24,145 nt of DNA from Actinobacteria bacterium casp-actino8. Its GTDB lineage: Bacteria > Actinomycetota > Acidimicrobiia > Acidimicrobiales > Ilumatobacteraceae. Shown one piece after another: positions 1-7,505 of this stretch (the stretch's first letter is position 1; the number at the start of each line of letters is the position of its first letter). Both the position numbers and the translations under genes were made by a program. Below the pieces are notes generated by a model. It saw nothing but the letters and a program-made list of their open reading frames with translations. It was not told the origin of the DNA and searched no databases. The stretch covers positions 1-24,145 of the forward strand of contig LFFH01000010.1 in assembly GCA_001510455.1 (NCBI GenBank), given 5' to 3'.

Positions 1-1
1 C

Positions 2-1990
2 TTCTATCTGCTGCTCGGCAGTGCCGCGGGCGCAATCATCGCTGCGCTCGGCATCGGGATGGTCATCACGTATCAGGCGTCCGGTGTGGTGAACTTCGCG
101 GCCGGTGCGATGGCCATGTGGTCGACGTACGTGTACGCCGACTTGCGGAACGGCTCGTACCCATTCCCGATACCCGGACTTCCGGATCGATACCACTTCG
201 GTGAGGACGTGGGTTACCGGTGGGCGCTGTTACTCGCCCTCTTGACGTCCGCGGTACTCGGATTGCTCGTCTACGTCCTGATCTTCAAACCACTTCGACA
301 AGCGCCAGCACTTGCGAAGGTCGTGGCCAGTGTCGGACTCATCATCGTGTTCATCACCTTGGTCGCGAAGCGGTTCGCGGACATGTCGGCGATTCGTGTG
401 CCGAAGATTCTTCCGCGAGAACCGGTCACCATCACGCGAGATCTCACCGTTCCTCGTGACGGTCTGTGGTTGTTGTTCATTGTCGTCGTCATTGCAGCTG
501 CGTTGTGGACGGGTAGTCGTTTCCTTCGAATCGGCCTGGCCATCCGTGCGTCGGCCGAGAACGAAAAGGGTGCCGTGTTGCTCGGTTACTCCCCGGACTT
601 CTTGGCGGGACTCGGATGGGTTCTGTCGTCGGTTCTCACCACTTTGCTCGCCATTCTCGCCGCACCACAGCTGCAGTTGAACTCCACTATCTACACCTTC
701 GGATTCCTGGTGCCAGCTCTCGGGGCGGCTCTCATCGGAAAATTCCAGAACTTCGGCCCCACCGTGGTGACGGGAGTCCTCATCGGAATGGGGCAATCAC
801 TCTGTACGAAATTGCAGAACGACCTGTCGTGGTTCCCTGAGTACGGAGCCCGAGAGGGCATTCCTTTCGTCATCATCATCCTCACCATGGTGTTCCTCGG
901 TGAACGCCTTCCCGATCGTGGCGCCGTCAAGATGTGGAAGTTGCCGACCGTGCCACCGGCACGTGTCACGCCGGTCTCGTTCCTCGTGCCCACCGTGGCG
1001 GCGATCGCCGGCATCGTTCTTCTCGGTCCTTTGTGGCGGGCGGCCATCATGACGACGGTCATCGCGGCCGTGCTCGCCTTGTCACTCGTCGTTCTCACCG
1101 GATTCGGTGGTCAGACATCGCTCTCGCAGATGGCGTTTGCCGGAATCGCTGGCTTCGCCTTGTCGAAGTTGGCCATGAGGTACGACATTCCGTTCCCGAT
1201 CGCTCCGATTCTGGCTGCTCTTGCGGCCATGGTTTTCGGGTTGATCGTCGGGCTTCCCGCTCTCCGAGTGCGAGGAACGAATCTGGCCATCGTCACCCTG
1301 GCGGGAGGAGTGACGATTGCCGAATTCGTCTTCAAGAACCCGTGGGTGATCGGTGACATCTCAACGGGTGGGGCACGAGTCCCGAATCCATCGTTGGCTG
1401 GCTGGGATCTCGGCCTGGTGTACGGCACCAAGGTCTCTCGACCGATTTTCGGGATCTTCCTCGTCGTTGTCTTGGCGTTGCTCGGACTTCTCGTGGCCAA
1501 CATCCGCCGCTCGGGTTCGGGCCGGGTGATGCTCGCGGTGCGCGGAAACGAGCGCGCTGCGGCAGCAGTGGGTATCGACGTGACGCGCGTGAAGATGTTG
1601 ATGTTCGCGGCGTCCTCGTTCATCGCCGGGGTGGGTGGAACTCTCATCGCCTATCGATTCGGTTCGGTGTCCGACCTCTCGTACGGAGTGATCGCGTCGC
1701 TCACTGCCCTGGCCGTTGCCTATCTCGGTGGAATCACGAGTGTGAGCGGAGCGGTCACGGCCGGAATCACTGCTCAGGCCGGAATCGCCTTCTACGGCAT
1801 GAGTCGACTCTTCGATGGTCTCGGAAGTTGGGAGGCCTTGATCGGTGGAGTTCTGCTGATCGTCACGGCGATTCTCAATCCGGAAGGAATTGCTGGCGGT
1901 ATTCGACTTCAGGTCGCTGAGAAGCGAGCCCAGAAGCAGAGGGCCGTTGAACAGGCCGTCGAGGAACGAGGCGCTGCGGTCGCGACCTGA
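2..1990 (+). CDS. Branched-chain amino acid-type ABC transporter permease, LivH-LivM fusion (5' partial)
   Basis: The reading frame is open from the left edge, so the true start lies upstream; the ATG at 59 is internal, because the residues before it continue the first LivH membrane helix. The visible 662 residues hold two permease halves. Residues 1-300 are LivH-like, with a GVVNFAAGAM stretch and the cytoplasmic loop around IRASAENEKGA. Residues 330-640 are LivM-like, with GFGGQTSLSQMAF and the loop VRGNERAAAAVGI before another helix run. Each half would supply one of the two membrane subunits of a HAAT-family importer for amino acids, amides or urea. LivG/LivF ATPases and a binding protein are expected outside the window. 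Fusion of LivH and LivM in one chain is known in Actinobacteria. The C-terminus is a charged cytoplasmic tail. Family assignment is firm; the substrate cannot be read from the sequence. Confidence 0.93.
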   Translation, partial: FYLLLGSAAGAIIAALGIGMVITYQASGVVNFAAGAMAMWSTYVYADLRNGSYPFPIPGLPDRYHFGEDVGYRWALLLALLTSAVLGLLVYVLIFKPLRQAPALAKVVASVGLIIVFITLVAKRFADMSAIRVPKILPREPVTITRDLTVPRDGLWLLFIVVVIAAALWTGSRFLRIGLAIRASAENEKGAVLLGYSPDFLAGLGWVLSSVLTTLLAILAAPQLQLNSTIYTFGFLVPALGAALIGKFQNFGPTVVTGVLIGMGQSLCTKLQNDLSWFPEYGAREGIPFVIIILTMVFLGERLPDRGAVKMWKLPTVPPARVTPVSFLVPTVAAIAGIVLLGPLWRAAIMTTVIAAVLALSLVVLTGFGGQTSLSQMAFAGIAGFALSKLAMRYDIPFPIAPILAALAAMVFGLIVGLPALRVRGTNLAIVTLAGGVTIAEFVFKNPWVIGDISTGGARVPNPSLAGWDLGLVYGTKVSRPIFGIFLVVVLALLGLLVANIRRSGSGRVMLAVRGNERAAAAVGIDVTRVKMLMFAASSFIAGVGGTLIAYRFGSVSDLSYGVIASLTALAVAYLGGITSVSGAVTAGITAQAGIAFYGMSRLFDGLGSWEALIGGVLLIVTAILNPEGIAGGIRLQVAEKRAQKQRAVEQAVEERGAAVAT

Positions 1991-1999
1991 GCAGGTCAC

Positions 2000-2005
2000 T
2001 AATGT
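2000..2005 (+). promoter_or_regulatory. Candidate -10 box of a leaderless promoter for the 2OG oxygenase
   Basis: TAATGT lies 7 nt before the GTG at 2013. This is the spacing expected when transcription begins at the start codon. There is no purine-rich ribosome-binding site in front of this GTG. The box sits in the short gap after the permease stop, so the oxygenase may have its own promoter as well as read-through. Confidence 0.45.
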
Positions 2006-2012
2006 TTGCTCC

Positions 2013-3017
2013 GTGACGCTGCCGATCGTCGACATCTCGCCGTTCGCGACCGGAGCCGATCATGGCTCATCAGCGGCTCGTGAATCCGCCGCATCGATCG
2101 ATCACATCTGTCGGCGACTCGGATTCCTGCTCGTGACCGGTCACGGAGTGACCGAAGCGACCAAGCAACGCTTTCTCGACGCCATGCGCGAATTCTTCGC
2201 GTTGCCAGCCGAGACGAAGGAACTCATCTCGATCGGTCGAAGTGCTCACCACCGTGGATACGTGGCGATGGAAGCCGAAAGTCTCGAAGGAGCTCTCGGT
2301 GACGGTGGTGACATCACCGGTTATCGGGCCGGCGATCTGAAGGAGACGATCGATTCCGGGATCGAACACGGCCCCGACCATCCCGAAGTCCGAGCCGGCA
2401 CTCCGCTCCACGGGCCCAATCAGCTCCCCGACCTTCCCGGCTTCCGTGAAGCCTGGCAGTCCTATTTCGACGAAGCCACCGAAGCGTCACGACGGATGCA
2501 GCGTGGGCTTGCGTTGGCACTCGACCTCGATCCGAACTTCTTCGAAGACATCGACGGTGAGACGATGCTTCATCTGCGCATGCTTCACTACCCACCGAGT
2601 GATCGAGTGACTCCGGCACCAGGACAACTCGGATGTGGAACTCACACCGATTACGGGACCATCACCTTGTTGGCCGATGACGGTGTCGGTGGCCTACAGG
2701 TCCAGGATCGCTCGGGTGAATGGATCGATGTCGTCGTTCCGGACGGTCATCTGGTGGTCAACCTCGGTGACCTCATGGCGATCTGGACGAACGACCGTTA
2801 CGTGTCGAATCCTCATCGAGTCGTCAACCCCATCGGGCGAGATCGCTATTCGATTCCTCTTTTCGTGACACCGCCGTTCCATGCTCGTATCGAATGCCTA
2901 CCCACGTGTCGGTCACTCGACAAGCCGCCTCGTCACGAGCCGATGGTGTCGGGGCCGTATCTGTTGTCGCGGTTCGATGGAACCCACAGTTATCGCAATC
3001 CGATACTCGGTCACTGA
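2013..3017 (+). CDS. 2-oxoglutarate/Fe(II)-dependent oxygenase, isopenicillin N synthase-like
   Basis: 334 aa with a GTG start. The start was chosen because the protein then opens with TLPIVDIS, the usual first strand of this family; the frame is open further upstream but that part overlaps the permease gene and looks like out-of-frame translation. An N-terminal DIOX_N-like region (about 3-130) precedes the jelly-roll domain. The iron ligands are visible as H211-x-D213 in CGTHTDYG and H268 in NPHRV, and the 2-oxoglutarate-binding pair R278-x-S280 in RYS. It is therefore predicted to be an active soluble oxygenase; members hydroxylate, desaturate or cyclise small molecules, and the substrate is unknown. 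It starts 22 nt after the permease stop, so a link with the imported compound is possible. Its last codons and stop lie inside the first 23-bp repeat. Confidence 0.9.
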   Translation: MTLPIVDISPFATGADHGSSAARESAASIDHICRRLGFLLVTGHGVTEATKQRFLDAMREFFALPAETKELISIGRSAHHRGYVAMEAESLEGALGDGGDITGYRAGDLKETIDSGIEHGPDHPEVRAGTPLHGPNQLPDLPGFREAWQSYFDEATEASRRMQRGLALALDLDPNFFEDIDGETMLHLRMLHYPPSDRVTPAPGQLGCGTHTDYGTITLLADDGVGGLQVQDRSGEWIDVVVPDGHLVVNLGDLMAIWTNDRYVSNPHRVVNPIGRDRYSIPLFVTPPFHARIECLPTCRSLDKPPRHEPMVSGPYLLSRFDGTHSYRNPILGH

Positions 3018-3077
3018 CCGACAGGTATGACGGTCACTGACCGACAGATATCACGGTCACTGACCGACTGATGTCAT
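3009..3077. repeat. Three tandem 23-bp direct repeats with internal palindromes
   Basis: Copies are 3009-3031, 3032-3054 and 3055-3077. Copies 1 and 2 differ at two positions, copies 2 and 3 at three. Each begins with GGTCACTGACC, a perfect 5-bp-arm palindrome around one central base. Adjacent copies also pair as TGACCG with CGGTCA across 10 nt. A weak fourth copy may follow at 3078. The array fills the gap between two convergent genes and contains both of their stop codons. There is no T-run typical of an intrinsic terminator. The role is unknown: protein-binding sites or a bidirectional 3'-end structure are both possible. Confidence 0.85.
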
Positions 3078-3505
3078 GGCCAGCGACCGGCGGCCCGCTC
3101 TCGCCACTGATCATCGGTCCAGAGCGCTCGGATCTCGGTGGAGATGAAGTCACTCGTCCAGCGCACCATGTCGGCCCAAGGAAACTCGGCGCTCGCCATC
3201 TCGGTGAAGGCCATCCCGGCGAGGATCAGTTCGGCGTCCTCGATGTGGATCTCGAAATCCTTGGCGGGGTGATCACGATCGCTCGCCGAATGAGGATCCG
3301 ATTCGGTCATTCCCCACGACTCATCGGGCCACAGAGTCTCGATGCGCTGCTCGAGGGCGACGATTTCCTCGAGGTTCCACGAACGACGGCCCCAACCCGT
3401 GTCCTCGCCACCGAACATCACGATCTGATCCGACATGATGCCGAGAATGATGCGGAGAGCCGAGGCGGCGTCTCGCTCGAGCGGCATGGTTCGCATCTCG
3501 CTCAT
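3074..3505 (-). CDS. Small acidic hypothetical protein with internal duplication
   Basis: 143 aa, family not recognised. The ATG at 3505 was chosen over a longer frame because it is preceded by AAGGAGG with a 5-nt spacer, the strongest ribosome-binding site in the window. The product is soluble, acidic and Trp-rich, with no signal peptide or membrane segment. Residues 16-64 and 90-134 look like two copies of one unit: both start with an aliphatic helix (LRIILGIM and ELILAGMA) and both end in a matching motif (LWPDESW at 58-64 and LWTDDQW at 128-134). The duplication suggests a two-repeat helical fold, perhaps for protein-protein contacts. It is convergent with the oxygenase gene across the tandem repeats and divergent from the lipoprotein gene. 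No function can be stated. Confidence 0.75.
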   Translation of the reverse strand: MSEMRTMPLERDAASALRIILGIMSDQIVMFGGEDTGWGRRSWNLEEIVALEQRIETLWPDESWGMTESDPHSASDRDHPAKDFEIHIEDAELILAGMAFTEMASAEFPWADMVRWTSDFISTEIRALWTDDQWRERAAGRWP

Positions 3506-3703
3506 CACGTCCTCCTTGAACGTTCGTTGACCAGATCCTGACGGTTCACCTCGGATGAAGTGCGTCGAGTCTGGCAGAGAGGTCAACGGCCTGTCGTGGT
3601 GGGCCTCGTCGTCGGGGCGAATGACCCATTCACCTTGACGATTCGACGGATCAATCTCCTTCGGTGGGTTCGCGGTTCCCACAGCCGTTCGGAGGAAGAA
3701 GAG
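3506..3703. other. Divergent intergenic region, largest gap in the window
   Basis: 198 bp separate the starts of the small hypothetical gene (-) and the lipoprotein gene (+). Both edges carry clear ribosome-binding sites (AAGGAGG on the minus strand, GGAGGAAG on the plus strand), so both transcripts should have real 5' leaders, unlike many genes here. Promoters for both must lie inside, but no convincing -35/-10 pair could be assigned by eye. Frames on both strands remain open through it; they lack family-like sequence and are treated as non-coding. Confidence 0.6.
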
Positions 3704-4321
3704 ATGGCACGAGTTCGACGAATGATCACACCAGTAGCCATTGGGGTGGTGATCACCATGTCGGTTGCCTGTGGCTCGGCGACGACCACCGAGCCGAGCG
3801 GGACGTTGATCGGTCCGAAGGTTCGGCCGTCGGAGGTGGTCGATGCGTCGGTCACCGTCGATGTCGCGCCGACATCCACCGCTCCTCAGGAGTCGGCGAT
3901 GGCGGAAACACGCACCGCTTTCGAGTGGCTGATGAACCGTCGCATCGAGTGCGGCCGTCGGCCCCGTCAGTGCGTGGTGGACGAACTGGCGGTTCCCGGC
4001 TCACCGATTCACCGAGCTCTGTCCGACGTGATGGCCGATCGAGTTCGGTACGGGATCGTGGCCTCCGATCGGGGTACTCATCGATTTCGTATCGACGAGA
4101 TCCGTCCGGTGGCATCCGACGAAGTGACAGTGCGGGTCTGTCACAGCGATGACGTCGTACTGACGATGGCGGTCGCTCCGGGTCGGCCGGGCGCGATCTA
4201 TGACGAGTCATGGTCGAGTCATTGGGCGATCTGGACGATGAAGTCGATCGACGGGCGTTGGCGATGGACCGATGAGAGCGTCGAACGACGCGTGTACGAG
4301 GAGGAATTGTGCGATTCGTGA
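3704..4321 (+). CDS. Putative secreted lipoprotein, unknown function
   Basis: 205 aa. The ATG at 3704 is preceded by GGAGGAAG with about 7 nt spacing, and starting here exposes an N-terminal signal: Arg-rich n-region (MARVRR), hydrophobic core, then MSVAC-G with the candidate lipidated Cys at 23. The lipobox is slightly atypical (Ser at -3). A low-complexity Thr/Ser/Pro linker follows to about residue 65. A mixed alpha/beta domain of about 130 residues comes next, containing two Cys in CGRRPRQC and ending in a Trp-rich stretch. The architecture suggests a surface-anchored domain, resembling small NTF2-like or SnoaL-like secreted domains in its Trp-rich end, but this is a weak guess. It overlaps the next gene by 13 nt, implying co-translation and a shared role at the cell envelope. 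Confidence 0.7.
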   Translation: MARVRRMITPVAIGVVITMSVACGSATTTEPSGTLIGPKVRPSEVVDASVTVDVAPTSTAPQESAMAETRTAFEWLMNRRIECGRRPRQCVVDELAVPGSPIHRALSDVMADRVRYGIVASDRGTHRFRIDEIRPVASDEVTVRVCHSDDVVLTMAVAPGRPGAIYDESWSSHWAIWTMKSIDGRWRWTDESVERRVYEEELCDS

Positions 4322-5139
4322 AGTCGGTGTTCGTGGCTTCGGTGGCCGTCGTGACGATGGCATCGGTGTCGATCCCGGTTGCGGCGATCGATGGGGCGGG
4401 AAGTGGCGGAGCGGCCGATGGCACGATCTGGGCCGGCGTCCAGACGGGAACACCACCCAGTGAGGGCTCGGCCACCACGTGTTCATGGTCGATCGAGAGT
4501 GGGTACGACTCGAGCACAGGGGAGAGTTCCGACGAGCCCATCACCATGACGATGAACGGTGTTCAGTACGTCCTCTACTCACGGACGTGCAGCGGATGGT
4601 CCACGGTGGTCTGGGTTCCACAACTCGATCCAGCCCAGTTGGCTCAACAGGCATCGGTTCTCGTTCGAGCCCAGTTGAGTTCACCAGCGGTGCACATGGC
4701 GCCTCCGGCCGATGCGGGAGTGGTCACGGTTCCGACGTGGATCTGGGCCGATCGTTCGTGGTGGAAGCCGGTTTCGGCCACGGCATGGCTTCCGACACCG
4801 GGCGGTGTGATCTGGGCTCGAGCCACTGCCACCCCGGTACGCATGAAGTTCTCCACCGAGGATTCGATCGACGGTGGACGCGGTCGACACTCGGTCGTCT
4901 GTGACGGACCGGGGGACGAATGGGACCCGTCGAATGGTGACTCCGGGAATTCCGACTGCTCCTACACCTACCGTCACGCATCCACGTCTCGGGCATCGGG
5001 CCGTTTCGATGCATCGGTCGCGGTCGATTGGGAGATCAGTTGGCGATCGAACGTGGGTGTGGGAGGACGTCTACCGGGCTACACCACGTCGATGTCGATG
5101 CGCATCACGGTGCAAGAACTTCATGCTCTCGTGGGTTGA
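4309..5139 (+). CDS. Secreted Cys-containing protein of the actinobacterial 'PKD-like' exported type
   Basis: 276 aa with a GTG start, preceded by GAGGAGG about 4 nt upstream. A Sec signal peptide is clear: Arg/Lys n-region, hydrophobic core, and a probable cleavage after PVAA near residue 26. The mature protein has four Cys in TCSWS, RTCSG, VVCDGPG and SDCSYTY, consistent with two disulfides. The segments TWIWADRSWWKPVSATA, CDGPGDEW and CSYTYRHAS resemble a family of exported actinobacterial proteins sometimes misnamed 'ATP/GTP-binding protein', whose C-terminal part resembles a PKD beta-sandwich. This is recalled from family pattern, not searched. No catalytic motif is evident. It is paired with the overlapping lipoprotein gene, and its last 35 nt overlap the convergent EamA gene. 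Confidence 0.72.
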   Translation: MRFVKSVFVASVAVVTMASVSIPVAAIDGAGSGGAADGTIWAGVQTGTPPSEGSATTCSWSIESGYDSSTGESSDEPITMTMNGVQYVLYSRTCSGWSTVVWVPQLDPAQLAQQASVLVRAQLSSPAVHMAPPADAGVVTVPTWIWADRSWWKPVSATAWLPTPGGVIWARATATPVRMKFSTEDSIDGGRGRHSVVCDGPGDEWDPSNGDSGNSDCSYTYRHASTSRASGRFDASVAVDWEISWRSNVGVGGRLPGYTTSMSMRITVQELHALVG

Positions 5140-6061
5140 CCGGTCCGGCACGACGCGTCTTCTGTGACCAGATCACTCCGGAGATCACGAGGGCAGCTCC
5201 AGCCAGTTGTACGGGCGCGAGTGATTCACCGAGAAAGAGGACGACCCAGAGCAGGGTGATCGCAGGTTCGATCGACGCAACAAGCGCAGCTGGTGCCGGC
5301 CCGAGATACTTCACACCGAGCAAGAAGGCCGTACTCGACACGACCGTACCGATGACGCCGAGACCCAGCATCGACCACACGTACTTGTGACCGAACGGTA
5401 CGTCGACCCCTCCGACAGTCGCCACGACGATCGTTGCGAACACGAGGGAACCCGTGAGACCCCACGCCGCCGTGAGGAATCCGTCGTGAGTGGGATGACT
5501 CGACCGTGTCTGGTTCGACGGCTCGACGGGACCCACGAGTTTCTCCGAATAGAGGATGTAACACGCGTAGATGAAGGAATTGGCGAGTGTGAGAAGCATT
5601 CCGGCGATCACTCGACCGTCCGTACCACTCGACACCTCGGGAAAGGTCAGTGCGACGCCGACGAGAGTCATGGCAACTGCACCCCACAGTTGTCGCGACG
5701 TCGGTTTGCCGACGAACCAGGCTCCGACCGCAACCATGGTGGGATACGTGTAACAGAGAACGATGTACACGGCACCACTCAGTCGCTCGAGTGATTCGAA
5801 TGCGACGTACGCCATGAGTCCGAACGACACTCCGGCCATGAACGGTGGAAGCCAACGCACGTTGCGCACGCGTGCGCCGACACCGCGCGAACGTCGTACG
5901 GCGACGATCGACCATGCGATCGGAACGGCGATCACGAATCGCCAGAACAAGACGTCGGTCGTTCGAAGTTGTTCGAGGACGTTCTTTCCGAAGACGGTGA
6001 AGAGGGAATAGGCGAACGCACTCGTCAGGATCCAGGAAACGCCTCGCCGAGTGGACGACAC
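5105..6061 (-). CDS. EamA/DMT-superfamily transporter
   Basis: 318 aa with a GTG start at 6061. About ten transmembrane helices are organised as two EamA repeats (roughly 8-145 and 165-300). Typical signs are the first helix SAFAYSLFTVFGK, RFVIAVPIAW in helix 2, the GAVYIVLCYTYPTMVAVGA stretch, and the second-repeat ending SIEPAITLLWVVLFLGESL followed by GAALVISGV. DMT proteins are usually exporters of metabolites, amino acids or drugs; the substrate cannot be inferred. It lies 11 nt downstream of the GGDEF gene and is probably in the same transcript, although TAGCGT 8 nt upstream could be a private -10 box. Its 3' end overlaps the convergent secreted-protein gene by 35 nt, so the two mRNAs are antisense there. 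Confidence 0.9.
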   Translation of the reverse strand: MSSTRRGVSWILTSAFAYSLFTVFGKNVLEQLRTTDVLFWRFVIAVPIAWSIVAVRRSRGVGARVRNVRWLPPFMAGVSFGLMAYVAFESLERLSGAVYIVLCYTYPTMVAVGAWFVGKPTSRQLWGAVAMTLVGVALTFPEVSSGTDGRVIAGMLLTLANSFIYACYILYSEKLVGPVEPSNQTRSSHPTHDGFLTAAWGLTGSLVFATIVVATVGGVDVPFGHKYVWSMLGLGVIGTVVSSTAFLLGVKYLGPAPAALVASIEPAITLLWVVLFLGESLAPVQLAGAALVISGVIWSQKTRRAGPVNPREHEVLAP

Positions 6062-6072
6062 GAGAGGCGACG

Positions 6073-7461
6073 CTACGGCATCGACGCAGGAAATAGGTGG
6101 CTCACCTGGTCTTTTTCCAGCAGATCGGCCAGGACCGTCGCGGTGACCGGTTCACCGAAGAGTGGGCCGCTCTGGCGGTGGCACCCCACGGCGACGAGGC
6201 GATGCGAGTCGTCGATCGAGGTGACCTCACCGGCGGCCAGTTCACGTTCGAGACGGTGGGCGAGATCGGCGACGGCTTCGAGGATGGCATCATCGAACGG
6301 TCGGCGCCCGGTGACCATCGAACGAGTCAGTCGGATCTCGTCGACCGACCCGAGAAGGTCGAGGTCGGAGAGTTCGTACAGGGCGACCTGGGCACCTTGG
6401 CTCCTGAGGTCGGCCAGGAGCGAGGTGGCGTGGGTCGGATCGACCGCCAACACGTCACTGGTGACGTCGAGAGTCAATCGAGACAGGTCGAGACCCACGA
6501 AGGCGGCGGCGATCTGGCCGTCCCGCCAGGCTCGAGGGGTGCATCGACGGGGGAGGTCGATTCGAAACCGGAAGTGGGTGGGCAAGCCGAACAGTTCGAG
6601 GCGATGGATGAGGGGGCGGGCTTCCCGAGCCACGGCAACGGACAGTCGCTCGACGGTGTTGGCATCGCGTGCCATGTCGAGCAGCTCCTGCTCGTCGAGA
6701 ATCGAGCCGTCGTCACGAATCCAACGAGGCACGATCTCGGCGCCGACGGGCCGCCCGTCTCGTACGTCGAACTCGGGTCGAAAGAAGGGCTGAATCTCGC
6801 CGCGGTCGAGGGCTCGTCGCAATTCGACTTCGTCGAGGGCTCGTCGTCGATCGATCGCTCGCTGCCCACTGCCGAAGACTTCGATGCGATCGCGACCGTG
6901 CTCCTTGGCTCGCTGCAGCGCCTGATCGGCGAATCCGAGCACGGCGACGGGTGACAGATCCTCCCACGGGCCGACGGCCACACCGATACTCGCGCTGACG
7001 CGGAGAAGGCGACCACTGATTTCGACCGGTTCGATGATCGACCGAGCCAATCGCTCCGCAATCGCCGGTCCGATATCCGACGTGGAATCATCGATGACCA
7101 CAGCGAACTCGTCTCCGCCGATTCGAGCGGAGTGACCATCGGAGCCAACGACGCGCGCGATGCGCCGACCGATGACTTGTAACAGGTCGTCACCCGCTGC
7201 ATGACCGAGTGTGTCGTTGATGGTCTTGAATCGATCGAGGTCGAGATAGAGGACAGTCGTTCGAGTCGCGTCGTGACGCAGACACGATTCGAGCCGTTCG
7301 AGGAATCCGGAGCGGTTGAGGAGGCCACTCAATTCGTCGTGCCGTGCGGCGTGGCCGAGAGTCTCGAGTTCGGTGCGATGACGACGATTGCTTCGTCTGA
7401 CGGACAGCGCGGCGAGACAACCACCCACACAGATCGCCGTGATGATCGCCACCGAACCCAC
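6073..7461 (-). CDS. GGDEF diguanylate cyclase with degenerate EAL domain
   Basis: 462 aa with a GTG start. One N-terminal membrane segment (about 4-21) is followed by a basic stretch, a GGDEF domain (about 38-197) and an EAL-like domain (about 205-455). The GGDEF domain keeps the catalytic motif RIGGDEF (115-119), the metal Asp in LYLDLDRF and the substrate Asn/Asp in INDTLGH. The inhibitory RxxD site upstream is absent. The EAL part has lost its key residues: EAL reads EIV (242-244), the paired Gln of the opening strand is Arg in PFFRPEF, the TE motif reads TSD, the DDFGTG loop is YELSDLD, and the catalytic Lys is not seen. It is expected to make cyclic di-GMP but not hydrolyse it; the EAL remnant may be a regulatory or binding domain. 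No sensory domain is visible apart from the membrane anchor. Confidence 0.9.
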   Translation of the reverse strand: MGSVAIITAICVGGCLAALSVRRSNRRHRTELETLGHAARHDELSGLLNRSGFLERLESCLRHDATRTTVLYLDLDRFKTINDTLGHAAGDDLLQVIGRRIARVVGSDGHSARIGGDEFAVVIDDSTSDIGPAIAERLARSIIEPVEISGRLLRVSASIGVAVGPWEDLSPVAVLGFADQALQRAKEHGRDRIEVFGSGQRAIDRRRALDEVELRRALDRGEIQPFFRPEFDVRDGRPVGAEIVPRWIRDDGSILDEQELLDMARDANTVERLSVAVAREARPLIHRLELFGLPTHFRFRIDLPRRCTPRAWRDGQIAAAFVGLDLSRLTLDVTSDVLAVDPTHATSLLADLRSQGAQVALYELSDLDLLGSVDEIRLTRSMVTGRRPFDDAILEAVADLAHRLERELAAGEVTSIDDSHRLVAVGCHRQSGPLFGEPVTATVLADLLEKDQVSHLFPASMP

Positions 7462-7505
7462 GGGGTGTTATCGGCCGTCCCACCCCCGGACTTGAGGGCC
7501 AATCG

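Noticed and set aside
230..1647. Long antisense open frames over the permease gene
   Set aside because: Low-complexity Arg/Ser/Asp/His-rich translations typical of GC-rich shadow frames, without start signals or family motifs.
1890..2012. Longer N-terminus for the 2OG oxygenase
   Set aside because: The extra residues come from out-of-frame permease sequence and precede the usual TLPIVDIS start; GTG 2013 has a -10 box at leaderless spacing.
3009..3077. CRISPR array
   Set aside because: Only three units directly abutting without spacers; no cas genes in the window.
3506..3703. Extended starts of the small hypothetical (-) and lipoprotein (+) genes, overlapping each other
   Set aside because: Strong ribosome-binding sites precede the inner starts, and the outer parts would bury the signal peptide of the lipoprotein.
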